A stretch of 64,000 nt of DNA from Micractinium sp. NFX-FRZ. Lineage: Eukaryota > Chlorophyta > Trebouxiophyceae > Chlorellales > Chlorellaceae. Positions 12,701 to 23,877 of this stretch are shown here, piece by piece (the stretch's first letter is position 1; every line of letters begins with the position of its first letter). Both the position numbers and the translations under genes were made by a program. The stretch covers positions 1-64,000 of the forward strand of contig JAPTJF010000273.1 in NCBI GenBank assembly GCA_029339195.1. The letters are read 5' to 3'. The notes beneath the pieces were generated by a model. It ran no database searches, was not told where the DNA came from, and saw nothing but the letters and a program-made list of their open reading frames with translations.

Positions 12701-15700
12701 TTGTGGAGCAAAGAGCTACACCCCAAGGCCAACGTATCCTGCACACCATCATGCACTGCACGCACAGCACGATGCAGGCATGGATGGCCGCCTCCTCACC
12801 GTGCCCTTGACGTCGATGAAGACGAGGGGCTGGAAGGCTGGGGAGGCGTGCCAGGGGCGCTGCGTGACGGTGGCCATGTCGGGGCCGTCCTTCAGGTTGC
12901 CGCCGTAAAAGTTGGTGGAGGGGAACTCGCGGATGGAGGGGTGCATGCGGTACTGCAGGGGGAGGGGAGGAGGCACCACACAACATGCATGATGCGCACG
13001 ATTCTACGGGACAGTTGGTGGGGGCAACTGGTGGGGGGGCAACTCGCGCAGGGAGGGGTGCAGGCGGCAGTACATGGAGCAATTCCGGCCGGGCCACCCC
13101 CCACTAACACTGTGCCGGCGATTGGGTGCAGCCGTAAGCTGTGCATGTGGGAGTACCAGCCCTCTGCCTCCCCTCCGGGCGCCCCCCACCCCCCCACCCC
13201 GCCCACCTGCGTGTCCAGCATGTGCACCGGGTACCCCGCGGTCTGCAGCCGCTTGAACAACGACTCGCTGTACCCCTGGCCCAGCGCGCGCTGCGGGGGA
13301 GGGAGGGGCAGAGGGAGGGAGGGAGGGAGGGCGGGCAGAGGAGGGGTTAATTTGTGGCGTGTCTGGCAGGCGCATCAACAGGGCCCAGCAGGGGCTCAGT
13401 CCAACTCTCTTCCAGCGCGCGCTGCAGAGCCGGGACGTGGGGGGGCCGGGCAAGAGAAAGGCGGCGGGCAGGTGCCCCCAGTGGGTAAAGGCGTGCCGGG
13501 AGCATGCCAACAGGAGGGTTGCGCCGCAGCTGCGCAGGCGGGTGCAGAAGCCACCTTGAAGCTGCTCAGCCAACATCTGCCTGACTCCCCTGCCCACCTA
13601 CCTCATCCCGGTAGCCGGCAGCTGCACCAGGCTGCCCGCCCACGCCTGCAGACCTCCACTGCTCCCCTTGTCGCACCAACCCACCAACAGGTCCCCCCCC
13701 CCCACCACACTACCAACCACACACCGTCCCTCCCTCTGCCCCACCTGGCTCATCACGGTGGCTGGCAGCTGCACTGGGTCCCCCACCAGGTAGACCTGCT
13801 TGGCGCCCCCGTGCGCCAGCGGCACCAGCGTGGAGGGCTCCACGGCCTGGGAGGAGGTGGGGGAGAGGGGAGAGGCACGGGCATGGTACTAAGGTGAGGG
13901 CGGGGGCTGGGGAAGTGACGAGGGGTGGGGTGAGGGTGCCAGGGGCGCCTCCACAGGCTGGGGTGGCGGGGCGCGGGGTGGGTGACGCTCCGGGCTGCCA
14001 GGCGCCTCAACCGATAAACACTACACTAGAGCTGAACGGTTGTATGGCTGCAAGCAACCCACCTGTGCGCCGCCTCGTCGATCATTTCCACACAGTATTT
14101 GCGCGTTGCCAATCAGCCCCTCTACAAATACAGCTCAGTGACAAAACCTTGTACAAATGCACCTACCTGCGCCGCCTCGTCAATCACCACCACATCGAAC
14201 TTGCGTGTGAGGCGCGTGAAGGCGCTGCTGCCGCTGAAGGAGAGGGTGGTGCAGACTGCGGTGGGGGCGGCGGGCGGGGAGAGGCGGTGTGCTTGAGCGG
14301 CCAGGTCGGGCACGAGGGCGCAGAGCGTGTCAGTGAAGCACCGCCGCCAGCCGCGCTGCACGCACACATCAGGCAGCCCACAGCTGCCACCCACTCAACC
14401 AGTGTTTGACACACTCTGGTGAGGTGCCACGGTGGAAAGGAAGGAACCTTTACAAAAACCCCACAGGCATATCTCAGTGCGAGAGGACTAGTAGACCAGG
14501 CCAGGCAATGAAAGGCAGCCCCCACCCGCCCACCAATGTTTGCCTCCTCCAGTATCTGCATGCGCAGCCGGTCCTTCTCCCAGCGGGCCACGTTCTGCGG
14601 GGGACACCGGCAGCAGGGGAGCGTCACGAGGGAGGAGGCAGCAGGGGGCACGGTTTGTGTGCAGGGGGCGTGACCAGTGCCAGAGAGAAGGCAGCGCCAG
14701 CGCCAGCGCCAGCGCCATGAAGGCAGCGGCACTGAAAAGCCACTGCAACACCAGAGAGGCAGCGCCAGCAGCAGCAGCAGCGGCAGCGGCTGCCAGCACC
14801 ACCCCAGGCCCAAGGCAGGGCACCCACCCACCTTGCTTGCGTCCCCCCCCAGCCGGTGCTCCACCAGAGTGTCGAGCGCCACGCTCTGCACGCTGTGGTG
14901 GATGCTCACGCCCACGCGCACCTACAGAGGATGCATGGTCGCGAGTGCATCAATGAGCATGTGTTGTTGCGGTGGAGTGCGTCCCGCAGGGGGTGGATCT
15001 GTGGCAAAGCGCATGCATGCGGCAGGGCACTCACCACATTTGATGTGGCCATCCTGTCCTGGTCTGTGAGGCCCACCCGCTCGACAGCACCCTGCTGCCT
15101 TCCACCCTACCAGCAGATTCCTTGCTACCAAGCTAGGCACTCACCACGTTGGGTGTGAAGACGTGTCCATCCTGGTCTGTCAGCCCCGCCGTGATCAGGC
15201 GCAGCACAATCTCGTCCAGGGCGGAGTTGGAGGGGGCACACACCTGGGGAGGAAAGGTAGGGCAAGAAGGGAATGGCGCGGGGTGGGGGTGGGGTGCAAG
15301 GGGCGCGGTCGGCGGGCGAATGTGACCGTGAAGGCGCGGCAGGAAGCGCCACCAACCCACCCTATCCACATTGTGGGGCAGCCAGCTCACGAGCACGCCC
15401 TGCTGCCCGCCCTTCTTTCAACAGGAATTCACATTGCAGAGGTTTATCAGCAGCTGCAACGGCTGCGCTGGGCTCACCAGCACGCGCGCCTTGGGCCCCT
15501 CATTGCGCCCGATGCGCCGCGGGATGCAGCGGCGCAGCAGGCCAAAGGCGTCGGAGGGGTCCGCCTGGTCTGGCGGCACCACCTCCTCCCTGTGTGTAGT
15601 GAAGGGGCGGCAGGGGGACAGGGCAGGGGAACTCGTGTGGGTTCAGGGTAGGAGAAGGGACAGGGTGCAGCAACCAGCTGAAGATGGGTAACAACCAGCG

Positions 15701-18700
15701 CTTACAACAGGGGACACGCAAGGCACATAACTAGTTATACCTCGCCCGCACCTGCACACCACCACGTTCACCTGCCCACCCATCCAGCCCTACCGCCCGC
15801 CCATTTTTTTCCACACATGCACACTCACCTGGGATCCGGCACCCCCAGCAGATACGGGTTTGCCTCCAGCCAGGCCGCCCGCTTGCGCTCTGCACTCAAC
15901 CGCCGGTACTTGACGAAGGAGGGCAGCCCCTCGGCATCGGCAGCGGTGGGGCTGAGCGCACCGTCGCTGGCGCCCGCCGCGGGGGCTGCCGAAGCAAAGG
16001 CGCCGCGTGGGGCAGAGTGCATGATGATGGAGAGCAGGCCAAGGATGGTCTTGGTCTTGCCGGTGCCTGCAAGGTGGAGGGGGCAAGGGGGCAGGTAGGC
16101 AAGTGAAAAAGCGACGTAGCACCTGCCTGGGCTGGCCCAGGCCGTGCCATGCAGGCCAGAAACATCGCATAGGCAGGCAGCGTGCAGGCAGGCAGGCAGG
16201 CAGGCCAGAATAGCTGGAGAAACAGGCAGGCAGGCAGGCAGCGTGCAGGCAGGCAGGCAGGCAGGCCAGAATAGCTGGAGAAACAGGCAGGCAGGCAGGC
16301 AGGCAGGCAGGCGGGCAGGCGGGGGCAGGCAGCATACCTGGCGGCCCCTGGATGAGCACCACCGGGGAGCCGTCCAAGCCACCCATGACTGCCTTCATCT
16401 GCCGGTGGCGCACATTGGACCAGGATCATTCAAGTGTGAGGCTTATTGGGTACTGGGCCAGGGGCAGGCGTAGCGTATGGGAGCAGAACAGCTGGCGTAC
16501 CGGGGGCGGGCACAGCGCACGGCTGGATGCGCAACCACCCCGCCCCACCCGCAAGCGACAACATCACCCAGACCGCTAACCACAGCAGCACCCACCTGCG
16601 ACTCGTTGTACGCCTTGTCCATTGCCACCTTCATCTGAGGGGGCACCTCCAGCTTGCCCCGTGCAGCCAGCAGGCTCTGGGAGGGCTGCAGCGGCCGGGG
16701 AGACAAGGGGTGCAGTGAAGGGTATGCAGGTGGCAAGAAGAAGGAAGAGGGCAGCGGCTGTCAAGGTAATCAGGTGCGAGAAGGAGGGTAGGAGGGACTG
16801 GCCTGGGCCTCGAAGAGGGCTGCAGCAGCTGGGCAGCAAGGGGTAAGGTTAAAGGGGCAACCAGGGCGGAGGCGGGATGCGGCAAGAGGAGGCCGGAAGC
16901 TGGGCGAGGCAAGAAAGCCCAAGAGGAGTGGGCTGGCGGAGGCGGCAAGGTGTGGTGTGATCCAACAGCAGCTGCGTGCAACCAGACTAAGCTCACCCAC
17001 ACATCGAGTCAGGTTCGGGGGAGAAGCCCCCGCCTCACACAGCTCAGGCCCCACCGCCCCCACCCACCTGCGCCGACAGCAGCACGTCGCGCAGCGGCAT
17101 GTGGGCCAGGCAGTGCAGCGCCGCCCACTCGCGCATGATGGTGGACATGCTGCTCAGCTTGAGCACAAACCACTGGCTGCTGGGCTTGCCCAGGGAGCTG
17201 CGCATCATGCGGGCCCTGCACGGGGGGGCGGGCGGGTAGGGTGGAGGCAGGGCAGGCAGGCAGGGGCGCGGTGAGGCGCAGGCAGGGAAGGGGCATGTGG
17301 GGGTGGAGGAGGGGAGGGTGAGGGCGAGGGTGGGGAGGGAGGGAGCAAGGAGGGGACAGGTGGCACTACATAAGGCAGCGGGGAGTGGGGTCGGCCTGTC
17401 ACGAACAAAGCACCCCGTAGAGGCAGGCAGGCAGCAGCTCCTAAGCGTGCTGCCAGGGCAGGCCGCCAGCAGCTGCAGGCCCCTACCTTGAACCAAGGAA
17501 CTGAGCCCCAGCTGAGCACACCCCACCCCGCCCATCTGCCCCGCCCCACCCTGCAACTCTACCCCATCCTTACTGCCCCCCCCCCTGCCCCCCGCACCTC
17601 TGCAGCCCCCGCGTGTTGCCCGCCTGCGCTGCATCTGTCAGCTTAAAGCGGACCCGCACTGACTGGTCCCCCTCGTGCCCCTCCATGATACCCAGAGCAT
17701 GGTGCAACTCGTCGCCGTGCTCCTCCTGAAACACAGGCATGCCGACAGGCGTGTGAGAAGGGTGGAGGGGTGTGGCGTGCAGGGCGGGTAGCAGGGGCGA
17801 GTCGTGCCCAGAGCATGGTGCAGCTCGTCACCATGCTCCTCCTGCAGGGCTGTGGTGCAATGCATGGGGCGGCGGATAACCGGGTGTGGTTCTGCATGCA
17901 CGCTGCTGCAACGTGAGCAGCACGCCTCGTGCATCATCGTAACACACTGGCATACATACATACAACACACACACATCCAATCCAAACCCCTCACCTCTGG
18001 GTTGTACCGCGAGATGAACAGCATGCCTGTGCCTTGACGTCAACCCATACACACCTACACAACACACATCCAATCAAAACGCCTCTCACCTCCGGGTTGT
18101 CCCGTGAGATGAGCAGCATGTCGTTCTCGTGGAAGGTGCTGCTCACCCCCACAGGCATGGTCAGGCGCACCACCAGGGACTCGTCCTCGGGGCGCGCCTG
18201 GGCGGCAGCCACCACCGCGGGCTGCAGGGGAGCAGGGCAGGGAGGTTGGTGAGGCAGCAGGCAGCGAGCGGTAAGGTGCGTGGCAGGCACAGGAGGCAGG
18301 AGGGGTCCCCGCCCATGTGCCTCCAACGGCCGCGCTGCACTCTTCAGCCGCCGTGCGCCTGCGTCTGTGAGTTGCAGCCCCACCCCCGCTGCCATCTGCA
18401 CAGCAGAGCCACTGCTATCCCCATGCTCCTGTGCCCCTTCCCTGCCCTCTCCAGAACACACCCTCCAACGCTCTGCCCCTCAAGCGCCCCTGTGCTCACC
18501 TGCGACGTCAGCACCTGACCCTCCTCCTGCCCCCGCAGCATCTGCGCCGCGCACTCCTCCAGCAGCAGCGGCTCAAACACGCGCACATAGTCCTGCGCAG
18601 GGTGGGGGGAGACAGAGCCGAGGGTGGGTTTATACTCAGATAGAGTAAGGGATCAAGAAAGCATCTCATCTGTCTCTACGCCAGCCAATCCGCACCACAT

Positions 18701-19185
18701 TTCTACAAATCAATCGCCCTGCCTCCGCCACTGACTCCCTGCTTCGCGCCCCCCCCGGCCGCCCCCTCACGTCCACGCCTGGGAACTGCTTGGGTATGGT
18801 GGGCAGCTCAGAGATGGGCCCCCCACCCTCGGCCATCTTCCGCTCCAGCTCCCAGTAGTCCCATGAAAGCAGGATGTCTGCCCGTGGGGGGGCAGGGGTG
18901 AAAGAGCAGAGCGGGAGGAGGGGCCGTGAGGCGCGGCTCGACTGGGCGGCACACTGACAGAAGGCGGTGACCACACGCAAGCGTGACGTGCGGCTGAGTG
19001 AGAGCATGCAATGCCGATTTCGCTGCATGCATCGCTATGTGCAAGGCCAATCTGCCCCAACACAGCACAGGTGTACACAGCCCCCGGGCAGGCGGCAGCG
19101 GCGGCAGGCAGCAGGGTGGCGGCAGGCGGCAGTGGCGGCGGCAGCTGTGCTCACCCTGCAGCTGCGCGGCATACAGGCTCTCCAT
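9749..19185 (-). CDS. SEN1/MAA3-like superfamily 1 helicase
   Basis: Roughly 900-residue helicase related to yeast Sen1, plant MAGATAMA3 and senataxin, which unwind RNA:DNA hybrids in transcription termination in the nucleus (family knowledge). The ATG at 19185 begins a 31-nt exon (MESLYAAQLQ) spliced to ILLSWDYWELERKMAEGG. Then follow VFEPLLLEECAAQML (18.5 kb), ENDMLLISRDNPE (18.1 kb), the block MMRSSLGKPSSQWFVLK (17.1 kb), QGPP/GTGKTKTI (Walker A split by the intron between about 16335 and 16070), VCAPSNSALDEIVLRL (15.2 kb), FDVVVIDEAAQ (14.2 kb, DEAQ box), VYLVGDPVQLPATV (13.8 kb), YRMHPSIREFPS (12.95 kb), VAVISPYKAQ (11.8 kb), VDINTIDGFQ (11.45 kb) and RRINVGLTRAR (11.0 kb). All SF1 motifs are present in order. 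The tail ends AAAKRAQAAAGGGKRGGKQR, stop at 9749-9751. More than 20 introns. Seven places carry duplicated exon ends, and an assembly gap of ten N lies in one of them. Confidence 0.88.
12167..12530 (-). repeat. 84-bp tandem array (five copies) built on a helicase exon end
   Basis: Five copies begin at 12167, 12251, 12335, 12411 and 12495; the spacing is 84 bp except across the N gap. Each copy contains the exon end encoding EKEAEMVLQ, a GT donor and about 50 bp of C-rich intron. The copy at 12495 is continuous with the rest of the exon and is presumably the one used. Because 84 is 28 codons, the minus strand stays open through the array. Confidence 0.9.
12385..12394. other. Assembly gap (10 N)
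   Basis: Ten N inside the 84-bp array, between copies 3 and 4. The spacing there is 76 instead of 84, so the gap size is nominal and the true copy number may be higher. Confidence 0.99.
16172..16320. repeat. 61-bp tandem repeat with CAGG tracts in a helicase intron
   Basis: The segment GCGTGC(AGGC)n followed by CCAGAATAGCTGGAGAAACAG occurs twice with a 61-bp offset (GCGTGC at 16180 and 16241; the AATAGCTGG core at about 16208 and 16269), embedded in (CAGG)n microsatellite. It lies in the intron that splits the Walker A motif. Confidence 0.8.
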
Positions 19186-19760
19186 CGCTCACGAGGGCGG
19201 CCTTTCCTATCTCACTTGGCTGCAGACAGGAGCACGCAAGCAACGCAGTCAGGAGGGCTGGCAGCGACAGCAGCGGTGCATGTGGCGCCAGTGCAGACGC
19301 AGGCTCACCCTGCTCGTGTATTTGCTTCAATGCTGCATTCCTGAGTGTGGTTCCGTTTGAAATACCGGCGCCAGGGCCGCCAGGCTGACGCCCTTGAAAC
19401 ACGGGCTTGTCGGCAGTGCCGGGATGGCGCCGCAGCAATGTCAAACGCAATCGTGGGCTGATATAATTTGTTACCAGACTACCGGGTGCGCCATCGGCCA
19501 GGCCATGGAGTTGACGGGGCATGCATGCTGCGCTGGGGTTCTTTGGTGCTCTTGCGCTGCCATCGGCGCTTCATTGCGCTTCCTTGAACGCGTGGTTTTG
19601 ATAGATAGCCCGCTCCTTCGCGCACCTCGCTGCTTGACTTTGCTCCTCCCTCTCCCGGCTGCTCAGCGCCTCCTGTCCGTGCGCATTGCACGCCGCCAGA
19701 GTCTTCGAGGCCTAATTTACCTAGAGGCAGCCCGTGCGCAGCCCCAGGCGGCGCGGCACC
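19186..19760. promoter_or_regulatory. Shared intergenic region of the helicase and UXT-like genes
   Basis: About 575 bp between two divergent ATGs (helicase at 19185 on minus, UXT-like at 19761 on plus). It must hold both 5' UTRs and promoters. No conserved element is recognisable by eye. Confidence 0.5.
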
Positions 19761-20859
19761 ATGGCGGTTCGCGGCGGCGGTCACGGCGAGCCTGACGACG
19801 ACGGTCCGCCTCCCGCCGAGGCACTTCTGCACTACCAACGCTTCCGCCTGCGCCTGGAAGCCGACCTTGCAGCAGTGCGGGAGCTGAGGGACAGCCTGGC
19901 CGAAGAGGAGCGGCAGTATGCTGAGCTGGAGGGGAACATTGCCGTGCTGCAGCGGGTGGGTGGGCGGCCTGCTGCATGGAGTGGTGGGCCGCCTTGCGGC
20001 GCGTTTGGGGCACATCTGCACACACTGTCCTGCATGCGCTGTTGCTTGTCTGCCTGTCGACAAATTATCACGCTGGCTCAGACCCCCCTGGCTTGCATAT
20101 CTTCCCCCTCCTTGCTTCCTTGCGTCCTCCCACTGCACCCGTTAGGAGCAGGAGCGGGTGAGCCGCCCTGTTCTTGGTCTGCACCCCAAGAGAATGTGAC
20201 ATCACGATGCTGTATGCCATTGTGCCTCCCTCTCCATCTGTCAGGAGCAGCTGAGCAGCCTGACGACGCTGGTGCCGCTGGGGGCGGGGGTGCATGCCCA
20301 GGCGTCAGTGCCCGACACCTCCCGCATCTGTGTGCATGTGGCCCTCGGCTTCCACCCTGGTGAGTGAGTGCAGGGATGCATGAGTGGGTGGGTGGGTGCG
20401 TGGGTGCAGGGTGTACATGGATGGGTGGAAGGAGGGGCGATGGAGCGGGGCGGCATGGGACAAGGGGCACAGCTGGGTCCCCGCCTGCTCTGCTGTGCGT
20501 GCCGAGCCGCGGGCATGTGCAACAGACAGGTCCGCCCCGCCACACCCAACGCTCCCACGTGGCGCGCCACGCACCCATCCCATCCCGCCCACCCCACACA
20601 CCCTGCCATCCACCTGATGCTGTCACTTGCCCCGGCCCTCCCTGCTGCCTTGGCCCCTGCAGAGCTCAGTTTGGAGGAGGCGGTGGTTGCCTCGGCGCTG
20701 CGCCGGCGCCACCTGCGCTCTCAAATCGAATCGCGCAGCTCAGAGATGGCGGGTATCATGGCACACCTCAGGCTGGTGGAGCAGGCGCTGGCCGACCTGG
20801 CAGAGCTGCAGGGGCAGCAGGGGCAGCAGCAGGGGCAGCAGGGGGGAGGCGGCAGGTGA
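19761..20859 (+). CDS. UXT-like alpha-class prefoldin
   Basis: A 168-residue protein from three exons, 19761-19955, 20245-20359 and 20663-20859, all joining in frame with GT-AG introns. Human UXT has 157 residues. UXT is the alpha-prefoldin subunit of the R2TP/prefoldin-like co-chaperone complex and also acts with transcription regulators (family knowledge). Matching blocks are the N-terminal coiled coil (LHYQRFRLRLEADLAAVREL), the hallmark VPDTSRICVHVALGF-HPELSLEEAV across the second splice junction, and the C-terminal coiled coil (EMAGIMAHLRLVEQALADLAELQ). The end is a short Gln/Gly tail. The start context GGCACCATGG is strong. A 12-nt stretch at 20146-20157 flanked by AG and GT could be a micro-exon, but the alignment does not need it. 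The next gene begins only 60-280 bp downstream on the same strand. Confidence 0.86.
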
Positions 20860-21141
20860 CGGCAGGTGACGGCGGCGGCGGCGGGCGGGGCGGCTACCCA
20901 CCCTGCTCCCTGACCTTCTATGTTCTCATGTACTGCCAACAATGTATCATGGGTTTTCAATCAGATGCCGGAATGGCCTCACTGTGGCCAGGTCATGAGG
21001 GGAAGAAAGTTGATGCTGCAGTGCTTTACCGAGCGGCCCCAAAGTACCTTGGACCACATTGGAAGGCCTCTCAGCTTTTGGCTACCCATTGCCGTTTCAA
21101 CAGTAGCACCTCTCCTGTCTCCCCAGCAGCCGCCCGTGGGC

Positions 21142-23217
21142 ATGGCGCACAGGCCCTTCTGGGGGCTTCCGGCCTTGGCCGAGGGCGGTCTGCTGCTGCA
21201 GGCAGACATGGCATCCGAACCCCACAGCCAGGCATGCCCTGCACATGGCCAGGCGTGCCCCCCACACACCCAGGCCTGCTGCCCGAGGGCCGCAGCCGCC
21301 GAGCGGGCCCGCGAGCAGCTGCACCAGGCGTTGGGCGATCAGCAGGAGCTGCTGGAGGCGGCTCTGGGCCGTGCTGAGCGGGCGGAAAAGCAGGCGGAAA
21401 AGCAGCGGAGCACGGCCCGGGATGCTGCCTCTCAAGTGGAGGGCCTGGCGGCAAATGTAAGATCTCTGGCGGGCAGACTGGCAGAGGCGGAGAAGCAGGT
21501 GCAGCAGGCAGAGGGCAGGGCGGCAAGCGCGGCACGCGAGGCGCAGGAGGCGCGGGAGCAGGCGGCCCGCGCTGGGGCAGAGGCGCAGGCCAAAGCACAG
21601 GAGCAGGACCACGCGGTGCAGCATCAGCAGCAGCAGCAGCAGCAGGCAATGGCGGGGATGCGGGCCTGGTGGGGAGCCCCTGCCTGGGGGGCCTCGCCGG
21701 GGTGGCCGCCCAGCGGCGGCCTGGCGGTACCGCCCCCGCCGCCGCCGTCGCAGCGCACGCAGCAGCAGCAGCCCCCGCCGCCGCCGCTGCAGCGTGATGC
21801 GTGCCGCCACCTCTGGGTGGGAGGGCTGCCCGCCTTCCCCTCCGAGGCCTGGGGCAGCTGGCTGCTGCAGCAGGAGTTCCGGCCCTTTGGCCAGATTGAC
21901 TCAGGCAAGGCGCACGGCATGCCCAGCGGGGGTGTGTGGAATTACACGTGTTTTGGCGGGGTTGGAGGGGCAGCGGAGTGATGTGCGGGCACGGGCTGGA
22001 GCAAGGCATTGCTTGCAGTACATCCTGCTTGTGCAGGCTAGAACGGCGTGTGTGTAACAAACAGCGGCGTGCCCTCCTCTCCCAACATCCCAACCGCTGC
22101 TCCTGCGTTCACAGCGCTGCGCCCGCCCGTCTCCCACCCCCAAACCCCGCCCCGTCCCGCCCCCGCCCTTTGCAGTCATGGTGGGCCGCCACCCTCACTA
22201 CCCCAGCCGGGGTTATGGCATCGTCAACTTCTGCAACCGGTCGTCAGCCGTGGCGGCAGTGCAGGCGCTGGACGGCCGCGTGGTGCCGCGCCTGGCAGGT
22301 GTGTACTCTTCTATGTGTTGCCGCATGGCGGAGGCGTCTTGGGGGCTGGGCAGGGGAGTATGAGGGAGCGGGAGAGGGGCGTGGACAGGCGTGGCGACCA
22401 TGCGGGGCACAGGCTTGCAGCTAGACCTCCTGACGCTGGTCCGGCCCCGTCCCCTGGCTTCCCTGCACCTCCTCCTTCCCCCCATCCCACCGCTGCCGGC
22501 CTCACCCTGCTCTCCTCTCCTCACAGCTTGCACCCTGCCTCCATCCTGCTACGCACTCCTGCAGGCAGCACGCCGCTGTTGCTGCGCTACACGGGGAACC
22601 CAAAGGCCGGCCCGGCGGCAGGAGGGCCGCCCGCCTCCGCTGCAGCGCCCTACAGCGGGTTGGGCCCAGGGATGCGCCACGCCAGCAGCGAGCCTGTGCT
22701 GCCGCGCCCCTCGCCCCCGCCCCCGCCCCCGCCGCGATCGGCGCTGCCGTCTTCTGCGCCGCAGCTGCCGCTGCTGCCGGGTGCGCAGGAGGTGGAAGAT
22801 CCTGAGCAGCCTGGAAGGACAGCCGAGCCTCCGGGGCCAGCAGCACGCGGAGAAGCAAGCAGTGGAGAGGTGCAGCAGAACGGGTGCAGCCTGGATGCTG
22901 AGCCTGCTGTGCCAACGCCGTCCCAGTCGGCGGCAGCAGCAGCGCTGGCCCGCGCCACCCGCCTGCCCCAGGCGCACGAGCTGCATGCTGTTGAGGAGGA
23001 GGAGGAGGAGGAGGAGGAGGAGGGCGTGTGTGGTCTGGAGGGTGCTGGCGGGCAGACGCCTGGCATGCAGACGCAGGCGGGCAGGGGGGAGGCCGCAGGG
23101 TGGGTCAAGACACCTGGCGCGGCCGCGGTGCATCCCTCAGCCCACCCTTGCGAGGTGGAGGTGGCGCAAGAGGAGGGAGGGGGAGGCCTTGCGTTCTACT
23201 GGAATGGGGAGATCTAG
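21142..23217 (+). CDS. RNA-binding protein with coiled coil and RRM
   Basis: Exons to 21904, 22176-22298 and 22565-23217. From the ATG at 21142 this gives 512 residues; the frame stays open to an ATG at 20920 (586 residues), but the extra part looks like 5' UTR. Order of parts: a Cys/His-poor leader; an Ala/Glu/Gln coiled coil (about residues 55-165, AEKQVQQAEGRAASAAREAQ); a poly-Gln and poly-Pro linker; an RRM with RNP2 (HLWVGGLPAF) and an RNP1-like GYGIVNFCN; then a Pro/Ala-rich low-complexity tail with a run of about eleven Glu (22993-23023). The first intron has a GC donor (CTCAG|GCAAGG at 21904/21905), and both introns keep the RRM in frame. A role in RNA processing or binding is inferred from the RRM alone; I cannot name an orthologue. 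Confidence 0.75.
22993..23023 (+). repeat. Coding (GAG)n microsatellite, poly-Glu tract
   Basis: A run of GAG codons inside the RRM protein's last exon gives an acidic stretch; length variation would stay in frame. Confidence 0.85.
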
Positions 23218-23877
23218 GCTGAATAACCCGGCTGATAAGTAGCCAACGCAAGATTCCACTCTGCCCATGTGGCTCCGCTGCTGAATGAACGCCTGAATTA
23301 CGTTACTGATCCAACATCGCCAAGCCCCCCTGCCTTGCAATGTGCTCCTGTCGTGCATCGTGCCGCGCATGCCCCCTGCTGCCCTGCCTTGTCTTTGCAT
23401 GCTACCCAACTCGACCTACACCTAGCGCCCAAATGCTTGAAACATGGCAAGATGCAATGCTGTACCGCACGCACACAAGCAGCTGCCAGTTGTGACCGAA
23501 CAGGATTTGGCCAGGAAGCTGGGCTGCCGGGAGCCCTGGCGTCGAGTGCGGATGTCGCAGACCTGCCACGTCAGCAGCGTGCACTTTATAAACCTCCTAT
23601 GGTGGGGCCAGAGTTTGGATGTGAAACCTCTTGCACCTGCCTGGGGCATTCTCCCTGTCTCTCATCTTTCTTCACCAGGTCCTGCTTACAGCCTGGCTTC
23701 GGGGCAGCTGGGGCAAGCCTGAATGAAAGACTGCAAAGCTACAACCAGCTCTAGCATCACTGCCGCTAGCTAGCTACTGTGTGCACACGGAGGCTGATGA
23801 TGCAGACGTGGAACTTGTATCAAACAAACAGCTGTTGCAGTACCAAGGAGATCTGCCAGCTGCCAGCTGGCGCCACC
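23218..23877. other. Convergent 3' intergenic region
   Basis: 660 bp between the stops of the RRM gene (+) and the beta-helix gene (-). It is less GC-rich than the coding DNA. TTACA at 23686-23690, which reads TGTAA on the minus strand (the usual green-algal poly(A) signal), lies about 190 bp past the beta-helix stop. No gene is seen. Confidence 0.45.

Noticed and set aside
13273..13430. Another exon-end copy (CCAGCGCGCGCTGC) in the helicase gene
   Set aside because: Only 14 bp shared in a GC-rich setting; too short to count with the other junction duplications.
20146..20157. 12-nt micro-exon (GAGCAGGAGCGG) in the UXT-like gene
   Set aside because: Flanked by AG and GT and in frame, but alignment to human UXT spacing fits without it.
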